Origin: Chloroflexota bacterium
Lineage (GTDB): Bacteria; Chloroflexota; Anaerolineae; Anaerolineales; Anaerolineaceae
Reading direction: 5' to 3'
Assembly (NCBI GenBank): GCA_012517865.1
Contig: JAAYUC010000006.1
Span: forward strand, 1 to 64,000
Length of the DNA stretch: 64,000 bases
Below are positions 52,151 to 63,079 of the stretch, piece after piece (the stretch's first letter is position 1; every line of letters starts with the position of its first letter). The notes beneath the pieces are model-generated. The model did not search any database. It saw nothing but the letters and a program-made list of their open reading frames with translations, and was not told the DNA's origin. The position numbers were made by a program, and so were the translations under genes.

Positions 52151-53761
52151 ATGGAAGATTACAACACGAATTCCCAAGCGGAGCCGTCCGCGGAGAGTAA
52201 ACCCGACTCAGCGGCCCTCCAGCCTGAAACAAACCTGATAGAAGACCGCCGGCCTGAAAAAAGCTGGTACAAGCAGCCGGGCAGCATTGCCGCGCTGCTG
52301 ATGATTCTGGCAGCGATGGTTCTCCTGACTGCCTGGCTGACCGGAAAACCTGGAGAAGAGACAGCTGCCCCCATGCCAGGCGCCGCCGCGCTGAACGCAC
52401 CCTTACTGACCTTTGAGACCGACATCCCGACGCCCACAGCAACACTTCAGCCCACCGCGCAGCCCACAGCGCAACAGGCCCGCACGGAAGTGATAACTTA
52501 TGTCATCCAGGAGGGAGACTCGATTTTTTCCATCGCTTCCAAATTCAATCTCGCGCCCGAAACAATCTTATGGTCCAACCGCTATGAATTAGGTGACGAC
52601 CCTTCGGTTTATACCCCCGGCGTATCCATCTATATTCTGCCGGTGGACGGGGTTTACCATATCTGGCAGCAAGGCGAAGGCCTGAATGGGGTTTCTGAAT
52701 TTTACGGGGTCACTCCGGATGTCATTATCGACTATCCAGGCAACAAACTGGACCGGGCGACGCTTGGCAATCTTTCGCTCCCCAACATCGCTCCGGGTAC
52801 ACGGCTGGTAGTCCCTGGAGGAACCCGCCCCGAAACCGTCTCCGCTGACAGCCTGCTCACCTACGCGGCACTCACGCAAATTGAGAAAATTCCCGTCGGA
52901 GACCCAAGCACTTACCCCGCTCCGCGCAAAGAAATCATCGCTTATGTGGTGCAGCCGCAGGACACGCTTTTCACTATCGCGGATAAGTTTGGCCTGACGC
53001 CCGAGACGGTCTTGTGGGCAAACCGCTACCTGCTTGGGGATACTCCGGATGGAATCATTCCAGGTCAAAAGCTTTTTATTCTGCCGGATAACGGTGTTTA
53101 TCATGGTTGGAGCTACAAAGAGAACCTTGACAAGGTCGCTTCTTTTTACAACGTCAGCCGCGACGTGATTTTGGACGAACCCTTAAATCAGCTGGACCGC
53201 AACAAATTTCCAGACCTGAGTCACCCGAACATCAAAGCCGGCACGCTGCTCTACGTCCCGGGTGGGACCCGCCCGCCGGTGACCTGGGTTACTCCGGTAG
53301 GACCAGGCGAGGACGGCATTGGCGAGCACCCCAACGTTTCCTATCTGGGCGCGTATGCCTGCAACAGCACTGCCTGGGCGGTTGGCACCGGAAGCTGGCA
53401 GTTCCCGACCTCAGAGCACTGGATTTCGGGCTATGAATACACACCGCCTACACACAACGGGTTGGATTATGCCGGCCGGATGGGATACGAAATCTACGCC
53501 GCTGATTCTGGCGTCATCATTTACTCCGGCTGGTCAACCCGCGGTTATGGCAACACCATCGTCATTGACCACGGCAACGGTTATCTCTCGCTTTACGCCC
53601 ATCTGATGGACGGAGGCATGGTGCAGGGCTGCGGCGTGGAGGTTTCCGCCGGCCAGCTCATTGGCTACATGGGTTCCACCGGCAAAAGCACCGGCCCGCA
53701 CCTGCATTTTGAAATCCGGTATAACGGTTCGCCCGTCAACCCGCACGACCTGGGTTTGTAA
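52151..53761 (+). CDS. Membrane-anchored LysM/M23 endopeptidase
   Basis: The 536-residue protein has a cytosolic N-terminus, one membrane helix (about 47-66), a Pro/Thr linker and two LysM-like modules (starting YVIQEGDSIFSIASKF and YVVQPQDTLFTIADKF), each with an extra repeat. The C-terminal M23 domain carries all expected residues: HNGLDYA (zinc His and Asp), LYAHL and GPHLHFEI (zinc HxH). It should cut peptidoglycan cross-bridges. It differs from the three convergent paralogues, which lack the first His. Confidence 0.9.
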   Translation: MEDYNTNSQAEPSAESKPDSAALQPETNLIEDRRPEKSWYKQPGSIAALLMILAAMVLLTAWLTGKPGEETAAPMPGAAALNAPLLTFETDIPTPTATLQPTAQPTAQQARTEVITYVIQEGDSIFSIASKFNLAPETILWSNRYELGDDPSVYTPGVSIYILPVDGVYHIWQQGEGLNGVSEFYGVTPDVIIDYPGNKLDRATLGNLSLPNIAPGTRLVVPGGTRPETVSADSLLTYAALTQIEKIPVGDPSTYPAPRKEIIAYVVQPQDTLFTIADKFGLTPETVLWANRYLLGDTPDGIIPGQKLFILPDNGVYHGWSYKENLDKVASFYNVSRDVILDEPLNQLDRNKFPDLSHPNIKAGTLLYVPGGTRPPVTWVTPVGPGEDGIGEHPNVSYLGAYACNSTAWAVGTGSWQFPTSEHWISGYEYTPPTHNGLDYAGRMGYEIYAADSGVIIYSGWSTRGYGNTIVIDHGNGYLSLYAHLMDGGMVQGCGVEVSAGQLIGYMGSTGKSTGPHLHFEIRYNGSPVNPHDLGL

Positions 53762-53782
53762 CAGAAACGTTCTGGAAAGCAG

Positions 53783-53812
53783 ACAGGCTGTCAGCAAGAC
53801 AGCCTGTTTTTA
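53783..53812 (+). terminator. Terminator after the M23 endopeptidase gene
   Basis: ACAGGCTGTC/GACAGCCTGT makes a 10-bp stem with loop AGCAA followed by TTTTTAT. It also stands 3' of the convergent paralogue. Confidence 0.88.
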
Positions 53813-53834
53813 TTTCATAGATTGGGGCAGCGGG

Positions 53835-55310
53835 TTATTTCCGGGTAATCATGCTGCTGGAAGGGGAGTCGACACTGGCTGTGACGACCTCATCCCCGCG
53901 AACCAGCTGCCCCAGGTAAGCGCGGCTGCCTTCCACAGGCGTCCAACCATCCATATTGAAAGGCAGAAAACCTGTTGCGGAAATCCATTCCCCATTGTAC
54001 TTGCGCGCGATATGCAGATGCGTGCCAGTCGCCTGCCCGCCTTCACAGGACGGATGACCGATGGGGTCGCCCTGTTTTACATGAGTTCCCAGCGCCACGC
54101 GGCCTTCCTGGGCAATATGCAAGTAGAAAATGTTCCAGCCGGTGCGTTCATCTCCATCGCCGTCCAGGTCCAGTACCGCGGTACCGGGACCAGTCCGGAC
54201 TATCACGCCATCCGCAACAGCGACAGCCACTTCGTTAGTTCCCACGCAGCCCTTAGAGCCGACCGGCGGGGCCAGGTCAATCGCGGCATACGGCTTCAGA
54301 TTTCCCCAACCGGTGTGCGGTCCGCCGGTATAAGACCACGTGGTGCCCATGCGGAAGGGTAAAATAAACTGCGGCTGGGTCAGGCTGCCGGGCAGCACGG
54401 TGGTATTGCCCTGCCAGGGGTCTCCAAACATTTCCCGGTAGGTTTTCGCGAAGCCGTCCGGTCCTATGGCGCGTTTGTACTCCTCGCCGTCCAGAAACAA
54501 CGAAAAGAAGTACTGCAGCGCCACTGTGCCGGCATTTTGCCAGGGGTCAATGTTTTCAATCTCACCATTCAGGTGCGTGATAGATGTCAGCTCACCCTGT
54601 CTGTAACGGTAGTAACCGTCGTTCAACAAGTCAGCGCTGTGAGAAAGCTGCAGGTAGACCCCGGTGTAGACATCTTCGGGCATAATCAGCGTCAATTCGG
54701 CGGAACGGTCCCGCGTGGGGTTGCTAAGAGCCTGCGCCCGGTATTCCAGCAGGGCCAGCAGCAGCCTCGGATTGATGCTGTAATTCTCTCCCAACCATTG
54801 GAGCAAGTCCGCCGCGTCTTTATACTCCGCCTGAATGTAGGAGCCGTACTGCTTGTACCAGCCCGGGCTGGATTCCACGAATGCCCGCAAGTCAAAACCA
54901 ATCAGGTCGGGACCATACACAAAAGCGGAGTCAGGAATAATCTGGTACGCTGTTCCCCATAACGGCTTGTAATAGATTGGCATTTTCATCGGGAAACCGG
55001 GCGGCAGTGTGGCTGTGGATTCCGGTATTTCAGGGTTTGCCCACAGAATTTCCTGAACGGTCGCGCCAAAACGAACGGACAATAAATGCAGGGTGTCCCC
55101 GCTTTGAGCGATATAATCCACCAGGGTTCCGGGCGCGTAAACCGGGCGGGCGGGGAAAGGCGTAGAGGTAGGCAGTTCCGCCTCCTCCGTTTGCTGCGCG
55201 GCTGTAACAATGTATGTGGGTCGGGCTGTCGTGCAAGCGCTGGTGAAAAGGACAAGCGCGAGCAGGAACCCTATCCACTTGTGTTTAATTCGGAAGTTAG
55301 AATCCATCAT
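53835..55310 (-). CDS. LysM/M23-like lipoprotein, paralogue 3
   Basis: The 491-residue protein has a lipoprotein signal (lipobox TSAC) and a LysM module (IAQSGDTLHLLSVRFGATV). A central helical region contains the SINPRLLLALLEYRAQAL block shared by the three paralogues. The C-terminal M23-like domain shows GGPHTGWG, AAIDLAPP, FYLHIA and GTHLHIARKYNG. At the HxxxD zinc site the His is a Tyr, whereas HxH is kept; the conserved His of GPHxxWG may replace it. ATG 55310 and ATG 55307 are both possible. It lies 47 nt downstream of paralogue 2. Confidence 0.87.
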   Translation of the reverse strand: MMDSNFRIKHKWIGFLLALVLFTSACTTARPTYIVTAAQQTEEAELPTSTPFPARPVYAPGTLVDYIAQSGDTLHLLSVRFGATVQEILWANPEIPESTATLPPGFPMKMPIYYKPLWGTAYQIIPDSAFVYGPDLIGFDLRAFVESSPGWYKQYGSYIQAEYKDAADLLQWLGENYSINPRLLLALLEYRAQALSNPTRDRSAELTLIMPEDVYTGVYLQLSHSADLLNDGYYRYRQGELTSITHLNGEIENIDPWQNAGTVALQYFFSLFLDGEEYKRAIGPDGFAKTYREMFGDPWQGNTTVLPGSLTQPQFILPFRMGTTWSYTGGPHTGWGNLKPYAAIDLAPPVGSKGCVGTNEVAVAVADGVIVRTGPGTAVLDLDGDGDERTGWNIFYLHIAQEGRVALGTHVKQGDPIGHPSCEGGQATGTHLHIARKYNGEWISATGFLPFNMDGWTPVEGSRAYLGQLVRGDEVVTASVDSPSSSMITRK

Positions 55311-55357
55311 GACAAACCTGGTGGTTAACGCCCCAAATATACCACAAACCGAATGGT

Positions 55358-56929
55358 TTATTCCCAGCGGCTGATATGCGAGGGGGTAGCACTGTATCTG
55401 TTGGAGCGGATGACTTCCCCGCCGCTGATGAGCCAGCCCTGGTAAGGTACCGACGCGGCTTTGGCAATCCACCCGCTGAGGTTGAATGCCAGGGGCCCGT
55501 CCGCTGGTATCCACTCACCGTTGTATTTGCGGGCGATGTGCAGGTGGGTTCCGGTTGAAATGCCCCCCTCGCAAGAGGGATGTCCAATCCGCCCGCCTTT
55601 TTCCACCCATTCACCAACCTTAATCCGATGGGTCGTCCCCACATGCAGGTAAACGATGTTCCAACCGGTTTCCTCTTTGCCGTCCCCGTCCAGGTCAATC
55701 ACCACGGTACCGTTATCGGAACGCACCACCAGCCCGGCAGAGGAGGCGGTAATCCAGGTGCTGTTCGGAAGGCAGCCGGGCGCGTCTGCCGGCGGGGCAA
55801 AATCGAGGGCCGCGCGCACCTCAACCGCACCCCAGGCCGCGTGCGGACCGCTGGTGTAGGACCAGACAATACCGCTCTCAAACGGCAAATCCAGCGGAGG
55901 TTGTTCCATCCCCGGCGTAAATAAGGAAGGATATTCCTGCGCTATCAGCCAGGGATTGCCAAACATCGATTCGTAGGTGGCGAGCAAACTGCGGTCGGAA
56001 TACAGGGCCTGGTTCCAGGCATCCTGGTTGCGCGTCTGCGCAAAGTAGTACATCCAGGCAACTGTGGCGCAGTTTAGTTCCGGCGCCAGGCGCAAGGTGC
56101 TGCCGTCAGGGAAGGTGAGCGCCAGCAAAGTGCCTTCCCGCCAGCCGTAATAACCGGTGCCGAGTTTGCCGGCAGCCAAAACCAGCTGCTTGTAAAGTCC
56201 GGTCTGTCCGGATTCCTTCAGGCCCAGCGGGTAATAAAGCTGGTCCTGTGTGGCAGGGCTGCCGTAAACCCAACCGCTTTCATATTCCAAAAGCGCCAGC
56301 AAAAGACGCGGATGGATGGAATAATCGCGCGCGACCCGCTGAATGATTTGCGTGCCGTTCATGATGCCGTTGGCATAGACGCTTTCCTGGTAATTGGCAA
56401 GTTTTCCGCCCGCCTGGGAAATGAAAGCCTCCAGGTCAAAGTCCAGCGCGCTGGGAGAATTCACCACTTCGGCGTCTGGAAAGAGCTTGAGGCTGGAACT
56501 GACATTTTCCAGCACTGAAGGAATCAGAAGCAGCTGGCCTTCGGAAATAAAACCGCTGTCGGATAACGGTCCGGTACTGCTGATATCGCTGACAGAGACT
56601 CCAAAGCGCAGCGCGAGCACGTCCAGGCTGTCGCCGCTCTGTCCGTAATAAAGAATGGGCGCGTTCTGGCTGGCCGCGACGGCCGGAGCTTGATTGGCCA
56701 GCACCGCCGGTTCCGGCGTGATATCGACGGATTCTTCCGGCAGAGGCGCTTCGGTAATCTCAGGCAGCTGCGCCAGAACAATGGGTGGGGCCGCGGTCTC
56801 ATCCGCGGCTTTATTCGCAGCCACCTTTTCCGGGGCTTTAAAGGGCAGTACCAAAACCGCGCCAACGCAAACAGCCAGCACAAGCACGCCAAGGAATAAA
56901 CGCTGCGTCTTCCGCCTGCGCCGGGCAGC
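55358..56929 (-). CDS. LysM/M23-like membrane protein, paralogue 2
   Basis: The protein has about 523 residues with a basic N-terminus (MAARRRRKTQ), one membrane helix and an acidic/Pro linker. A LysM-like module (YGQSGDSLDVLALRFG) is followed by the shared central block (SIHPRLLLALLEYESGW) and an M23-like domain with SGPHAAWG, AALDFAPP, VYLHVG and GTHLHIARKYNG. The HxxxD His is an Arg here. ATG 56929 was chosen: AAAGG is 9 nt upstream and this start leaves a 31-nt gap to the previous gene. In-frame ATGs at 56992 and 57019 would overlap it. Confidence 0.87.
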   Translation of the reverse strand, partial: AARRRRKTQRLFLGVLVLAVCVGAVLVLPFKAPEKVAANKAADETAAPPIVLAQLPEITEAPLPEESVDITPEPAVLANQAPAVAASQNAPILYYGQSGDSLDVLALRFGVSVSDISSTGPLSDSGFISEGQLLLIPSVLENVSSSLKLFPDAEVVNSPSALDFDLEAFISQAGGKLANYQESVYANGIMNGTQIIQRVARDYSIHPRLLLALLEYESGWVYGSPATQDQLYYPLGLKESGQTGLYKQLVLAAGKLGTGYYGWREGTLLALTFPDGSTLRLAPELNCATVAWMYYFAQTRNQDAWNQALYSDRSLLATYESMFGNPWLIAQEYPSLFTPGMEQPPLDLPFESGIVWSYTSGPHAAWGAVEVRAALDFAPPADAPGCLPNSTWITASSAGLVVRSDNGTVVIDLDGDGKEETGWNIVYLHVGTTHRIKVGEWVEKGGRIGHPSCEGGISTGTHLHIARKYNGEWIPADGPLAFNLSGWIAKAASVPYQGWLISGGEVIRSNRYSATPSHISRWE

Positions 56930-56960
56930 CATGCGCCGCTGCCTTTCCGCGCGCGAGCAG

Positions 56961-58544
56961 TTAACGTCCGATGGCGTTGAAATCGGCACGGCCATTGAAA
57001 GCTTCAACGGTTTGTCCATTTTTTACCAGATACCCATCATATTCAATCCCAGCGCTTTCGCTGGTCCAACCACTGAGCACAAACGGAACCTCTCCGTCCG
57101 CGGAAATCCAAACGCCGTTGTAACGCCTGGCCAGGTGCAAATGCGTACCGGTTGAGAAACCGCCTTCACAGGAGGGGTAGCCAATCAGGTCACCCTGACG
57201 CAGATAAGTCCCCGCAGCAGCTCTGCCTTCAGAGGCGATGTGAAGGTACAGGAGCGACCAGCCTGTCTGTTCTCTACCGTCGCCGTCCAGATCTTGAACC
57301 ACCACGCCATTTCCAGAGCGCACTACCATGCCGTCGGCAGCAGCCACTACGGGGGTCTTGCTTTCGTAACATCCAAATTCCTCGCCGGGCGGGGCGAAAT
57401 CGATACCCGCGTAGGCAGAGCCTGTTCCCCAGCCGACGTGGGGCCCGCCGGTAAAGTACCAGGTATCGCCGGCCGAGAAGGGCAGCATGAGCTCGGGCTG
57501 CGTAATATTTTCCGGAACCAGGGGTTCAATGGAAAAGGCGAAAGGAAAGCCAAAAAGTCGTTCATAAACCGCGTAAAATCCTGCCGGAGAAACCGCCGTT
57601 TTCCAATCCGCTTTATCCAAAAGAAGGCTCATCAGATATTGAATGCCGGCCGTGGCGCCGTTGATAGTGGCATCCGCGCGCATCACGGTGCCGTCGGAAA
57701 GCGTCCACACCGCAACGGCGGAATTTTCCCAGAGCGTGTATCCGCGCGTCATTTCATTGGCCGCCCAGCTGAGCTGTTTATAAAGTCCCTTGCGGTTGGC
57801 GTCCTTAAGCCCCAGCGGATAATCTTCTGATACAGCGGTTTTGCCCTGCGAGCTGACCCACCCGCTGCGGTATTCCAGCACTGCCAGCAGCAGCCGCGGG
57901 TTGATGGAAAATTCCTCAGCCACGCGCTGCACAATCTCAGCACCGCTTAGAGCCGTACCATCCTCCAGGGTCTCAGAGTAAGTGCTCAGCCTGCCCCCGA
58001 ACTGCGCGGATATCGCGAGCGTGTCGAAACCGAGCGCGGAAGGGCTGTAAAACAATTCCGAGTCGGGGATGATTTTAAAGTTGGTTGCCAGCTCGTTCGC
58101 GCTGGCTGGCGGAATAATCAGCTTCTGACCTGGTTCAATCAGATTGGGGTCTTTAATATCCGGGTTGGATGCCAGGATTTGTCCGATAGAAACCTGATGC
58201 CGCAGCGCTATCCGGGCCAGGGAATCACCGGAGACCACGATGTATTCGTCAGTTTGCGCACGCAGCGTGGGCAAAATCGCCGGGGAATTTGGCGTGGGCG
58301 TCGGACCGCCAGGGGCTGGTGTGATGGTAATCCGGGGAAGCTCGGGAGAGGCGCTCTTTGCCAGGGTGTTTACCGGAGTCGGAGTCGCGTTGATGCGCGC
58401 CCCCTGGGGCACCTGCCACGGGTCATAGTTGGCGATGGGACGGTAACAGCCCCCCAGCAGAGCCAATGCCAGGGAAGCGCAAATAATCACGAAAAGCGCG
58501 CGTCTGGTAGAACTGAGGTGCTGGAAAAGAGGTTTCGGTCTCAT
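56961..58544 (-). CDS. LysM/M23-like lipoprotein, paralogue 1
   Basis: The 527-residue protein has a lipoprotein signal (lipobox LGGC) and a Pro/Thr-rich linker. Its LysM module (VVSGDSLARIALRHQ, ending EPGQKLIIPP) precedes the shared central block SINPRLLLAVLEYRSGW and an M23-like domain with GGPHVGWG, AGIDFAPP, LYLHIA and GTHLHLARRYNG. The HxxxD His is a Tyr. It heads the three-gene array, with all members in the same direction and similar domain order, which points to tandem duplication. Confidence 0.88.
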   Translation of the reverse strand: MRPKPLFQHLSSTRRALFVIICASLALALLGGCYRPIANYDPWQVPQGARINATPTPVNTLAKSASPELPRITITPAPGGPTPTPNSPAILPTLRAQTDEYIVVSGDSLARIALRHQVSIGQILASNPDIKDPNLIEPGQKLIIPPASANELATNFKIIPDSELFYSPSALGFDTLAISAQFGGRLSTYSETLEDGTALSGAEIVQRVAEEFSINPRLLLAVLEYRSGWVSSQGKTAVSEDYPLGLKDANRKGLYKQLSWAANEMTRGYTLWENSAVAVWTLSDGTVMRADATINGATAGIQYLMSLLLDKADWKTAVSPAGFYAVYERLFGFPFAFSIEPLVPENITQPELMLPFSAGDTWYFTGGPHVGWGTGSAYAGIDFAPPGEEFGCYESKTPVVAAADGMVVRSGNGVVVQDLDGDGREQTGWSLLYLHIASEGRAAAGTYLRQGDLIGYPSCEGGFSTGTHLHLARRYNGVWISADGEVPFVLSGWTSESAGIEYDGYLVKNGQTVEAFNGRADFNAIGR

Positions 58545-58682
58545 TAGAAAACAAGATGCAATAATTATGCCAAACGGCGGCAGGCCAGCCCGCGTGCGGC
58601 TCCAGAGGCAGTTTTATCGAGAGAAAACGAAGCAGCCTATCAAAAAAATGGAAAAATTCTGAGGCCAAATGCTAATTTGCAT

Positions 58683-58710
58683 TTGACAAAATGGCAGGAT
58701 TGGATAAAAT
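58683..58710 (+). promoter_or_regulatory. Promoter of tRNA-Leu
   Basis: TTGACA (58683-58688), a 16-bp spacer and TAAAAT (58705-58710), 11 nt before the tRNA 5' end. Confidence 0.78.
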
Positions 58711-58721
58711 ATTACTCTCAT

Positions 58722-58806
<85 letters not shown>

Positions 58807-58809
58807 CAA

Positions 58810-58836
58810 ACGCAACCTAACCGGTTGCGTTTTTTA
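58810..58836 (+). terminator. Intrinsic terminator after tRNA-Leu
   Basis: ACGCAACC (58810-58817) pairs with GGTTGCGT (58823-58830), then a T-run. It follows the tRNA by 3 nt. Confidence 0.9.
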
Positions 58837-58872
58837 TTGTCAGAGAAGCAGCCCCGCGGCCCGCTAAGACGG

Positions 58873-58881
58873 TGGTACAAT
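58873..58881 (+). promoter_or_regulatory. Extended -10 promoter before the FtsB-like gene
   Basis: TGG plus TACAAT (58876-58881) lies 21 nt upstream of ATG 58903. The SD is weak. Confidence 0.5.
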
Positions 58882-58902
58882 AGTTGCAACGGATTCAAGC
58901 AA

Positions 58903-59301
58903 ATGAAAAGCATTTTGGAAAAAATAAAGCAAATCAAGTGGGCTGACCGGCGCGTTTTCTTAGTTATCGCCATTGTGATTCTGGTTTTCCTGATGATGGA
59001 TTTTAATAACCGCATGGTGCGCTCTCTCAAACTGGAAAAACAGGAACAACAGCTCATATCCCGCGTCGCGGCCCTGGAACAGACCAAGCAGCAGCTTCTG
59101 GCGGATATCGCTTATGCCAATTCCGACCGGGCTGTGGAAGAATGGGCGCGCGAAGAAGCAAAGTTGATTAATGAAGGGGATATTCCCATTGTCGTTCGGC
59201 CGCAAACCGGCGCGGCTGCCGCCGCAACCCCCGCTCCGCCGGCAGAGACGGAAGCGCTCTCCCATCTGGAAATCTGGAAACAGCTTTTCTGGGGGGATTA
59301 A
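58903..59301 (+). CDS. FtsB/DivIC-like septum formation initiator
   Basis: The 132-residue protein has a short basic N-terminus and one membrane helix (about 19-33). A coiled coil follows with the leucine-heptad stretch from LKLEKQEQQLISRVAALEQT. The tail is Ala/Pro-rich. This size and layout match the FtsB/DivIC family of division proteins; sequence identity in the family is low, so the call rests on architecture plus the VEEWAREEAKLI segment, which resembles the conserved A-R-E motif of these proteins. Confidence 0.75.
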   Translation: MKSILEKIKQIKWADRRVFLVIAIVILVFLMMDFNNRMVRSLKLEKQEQQLISRVAALEQTKQQLLADIAYANSDRAVEEWAREEAKLINEGDIPIVVRPQTGAAAAATPAPPAETEALSHLEIWKQLFWGD

Positions 59302-59323
59302 ACTGTTCCGCTAAAGAAAGTTA

Positions 59324-59349
59324 ACTCCGCTGCAGCGCGGAGTTTTTTT
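59324..59349 (+). terminator. Intrinsic terminator after the FtsB-like gene
   Basis: ACTCCGC (59324-59330) pairs with GCGGAGT (59337-59343), followed by seven T. Confidence 0.88.
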
Positions 59350-59534
59350 GTTGTCTCTGGCTGCCGAACAGACGGTTTTCTTTTACTTATCCTGGCGGTA
59401 CGGCAAAAGCTCAACCCGGCGCATTTTTACCTGGAGAAAACCTTATTCCAGTGCTTACATCCAGCCGCATTCATAAGCCAGAGAGCAAAACGCATTTTTG
59501 CAGAAGCGAAACTAATATCTCAGTGCTTCTCAGG

Positions 59535-59540
59535 TATAAT
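59535..59540 (+). promoter_or_regulatory. TATAAT box 9 nt before the MazG-like gene
   Basis: Perfect TATAAT ends 9 nt before ATG 59550. With a -35 of only 3/6 match and little room for an SD, a leaderless or near-leaderless start is likely. Confidence 0.55.
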
Positions 59541-59549
59541 TTAAAGGTT

Positions 59550-59872
59550 ATGAACCTGGAAGAATTAACTCAAAAAATGCACGCCCTGGTGGAATCCAAG
59601 GGCTGGTACGCCTCAGACTCGGTTAAGCAGCAGACCCCGCGCAATCTGGCCATTTCGCTGGTACTGGAAGCCGCTGAAGTGCTCGAGCTGTTTCAATGGC
59701 AGGCAAACTGCCAGGACCAGAAAGCTCTGGCCGGCGAACTGGCGGATACCATGCTGTACCTGCTGCAGCTTGCCAGCGTGTCCGGAATCGACCTGGAGCA
59801 GTCGGTTTTGGACAAAATCGCCCAGAACCAAACCCGCCTCTGGCCGGAACACCAGCAAAAGGAGCCGGCAGA

Positions 59873-59876
<4 letters not shown>
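59550..59876 (+). CDS. MazG-like nucleotide pyrophosphohydrolase
   Basis: The 108-residue protein has the MazG-type metal motif EAAEVLELF (E-x2-E) and, further on, GELADTMLYLLQLA (E-x2-D). These all-alpha NTP pyrophosphatases (dCTPase/RS21-C6-like) hydrolyse non-canonical or excess dNTPs. Its end overlaps the next ATG as ATGA. Confidence 0.88.
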
Positions 59877-61856
<1,980 letters not shown>

Positions 61857-61865
61857 GCCAACGGC

Positions 61866-62678
61866 ATGACAGCGATTGATTTGACCAGACTCCAGAAGCA
61901 AATCGGGGAGCTGGTCTCCGTTTTCCCTGAACCGGCTGCCTTTATCAAGGCACTTCATGAGCTGCTTGGGTTTTACGAACGCCGCGCCTTCCGCCCCAGC
62001 AGCGAGTTGGTGCCAAAGACCTTCATGCGGTCGTACAAGCTGCCCGCCCAGGTGTTGCCGCTGATTGAGATCGGACTTAAACAGACTGTCAGCCATTATC
62101 CGGCGCAGGCGCTTTCACTTGCCCGCGCCCTATGGCAGGACCTTTACTACGAATCCCGCGTTCTTGCTGCGGGAATCCTGGGTCAGATGCCCCCTGAATT
62201 TGGCGCGGATGTGCTCGGACTCATCGAGGAATGGGTCTCTGTTCCGATGGACCGCGCCGTCTTGGAATCCCTGCTACAAAAAGCCAGCCGCTCTCCGCGC
62301 GCGGGCGGTGAATGGGACAGCTTTATGGAGAAGCTGCTCTCCAGTCCTTCCGCGCGCCTGCAGGCTGTCGGTCTGCTGGCCCTGGCGCAGGACCTCGAGC
62401 AGCGCCCCTTAAGCAAGTTTTCCGGTATCTTCAAAATAGTTCGTCCCTTTCTCCAGGCAGCGGATGACCAGCTGGAAAACAACCTGAGCCTGGTTGTCAG
62501 AAATATGGCCAGGCGCACCCCCAACGAGACCGCCTACCTGCTGAAACAGGTCCTATCTGACACAGCCGGCAGCGAAATCGAACGTCGAATTCGGGATTAT
62601 CTGCCTTACTTCCCACCCGAAACAGCCGCCGGACTGCTTGAGGCTGTCAAGACTCACGCAAAGATTCACAAACAGTAA
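61866..62678 (+). CDS. HEAT-like / AlkD-superfamily protein
   Basis: This 270-residue, wholly alpha-helical protein has repeated pairs of helices such as ALSLARALWQDLYYESRVLAAGILGQ and SFMEKLLSSPSARLQAVGLLAL. The W-x2-L-Y-Y-E-x-R-x-L-A segment is close to that of AlkD-type DNA glycosylases, but the catalytic Asp and Trp contacts cannot be confirmed here. It lies 9 nt after proS in the same direction. Confidence 0.62.
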   Translation: MTAIDLTRLQKQIGELVSVFPEPAAFIKALHELLGFYERRAFRPSSELVPKTFMRSYKLPAQVLPLIEIGLKQTVSHYPAQALSLARALWQDLYYESRVLAAGILGQMPPEFGADVLGLIEEWVSVPMDRAVLESLLQKASRSPRAGGEWDSFMEKLLSSPSARLQAVGLLALAQDLEQRPLSKFSGIFKIVRPFLQAADDQLENNLSLVVRNMARRTPNETAYLLKQVLSDTAGSEIERRIRDYLPYFPPETAAGLLEAVKTHAKIHKQ

Positions 62679-63029
62679 GTATTTATCGCCTGTACACATG
62701 ATTATTGGGGATGCCAGGATTCAGACAGCCTCTGATGCCCGGTAAAACAGTCCATCAATCAGTAACCGCGCCGCGATGAACCGCGAAGGGAAATTACCGG
62801 AGCGGCAAAAGGTCCCGCAGGCTGTTTTTCCGGTCTCCATCAGCCCTCTTATCAGCATTTATTCGCCCGCTTTTGGTTCATCTACACTTTTCGGCGCTGC
62901 CTGCTCATACGCAGCCTGCAGCCCGGCCCCCATCCTTGTATTTGCGATGGCAAGCTTGTTAGCGTTTGGGTTAAGGCACACCCGCCAGCCTTGCCTTCAA
63001 ACCAGGCGGCATCAGCAGAACAGCCGCAA
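62679..63029. other. Non-coding gap
   Basis: About 350 nt between the HEAT-like gene and the pyrophosphatase terminator. Only a short ORF with an unlikely composition is present. No repeat, RNA or promoter was recognised. Confidence 0.6.
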
Positions 63030-63060
63030 AAAGACAGCCCGGGCAAGCCGGGCTGTCTTT
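63030..63060. terminator. Strong bidirectional terminator
   Basis: AAAGACAGCCCGG/CCGGGCTGTCTTT forms a 13-bp stem with a 5-nt loop. It is 3' of the pyrophosphatase gene on minus. Confidence 0.88.
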
Positions 63061-63079
63061 TATTCAGGTAAGTTTCTAT

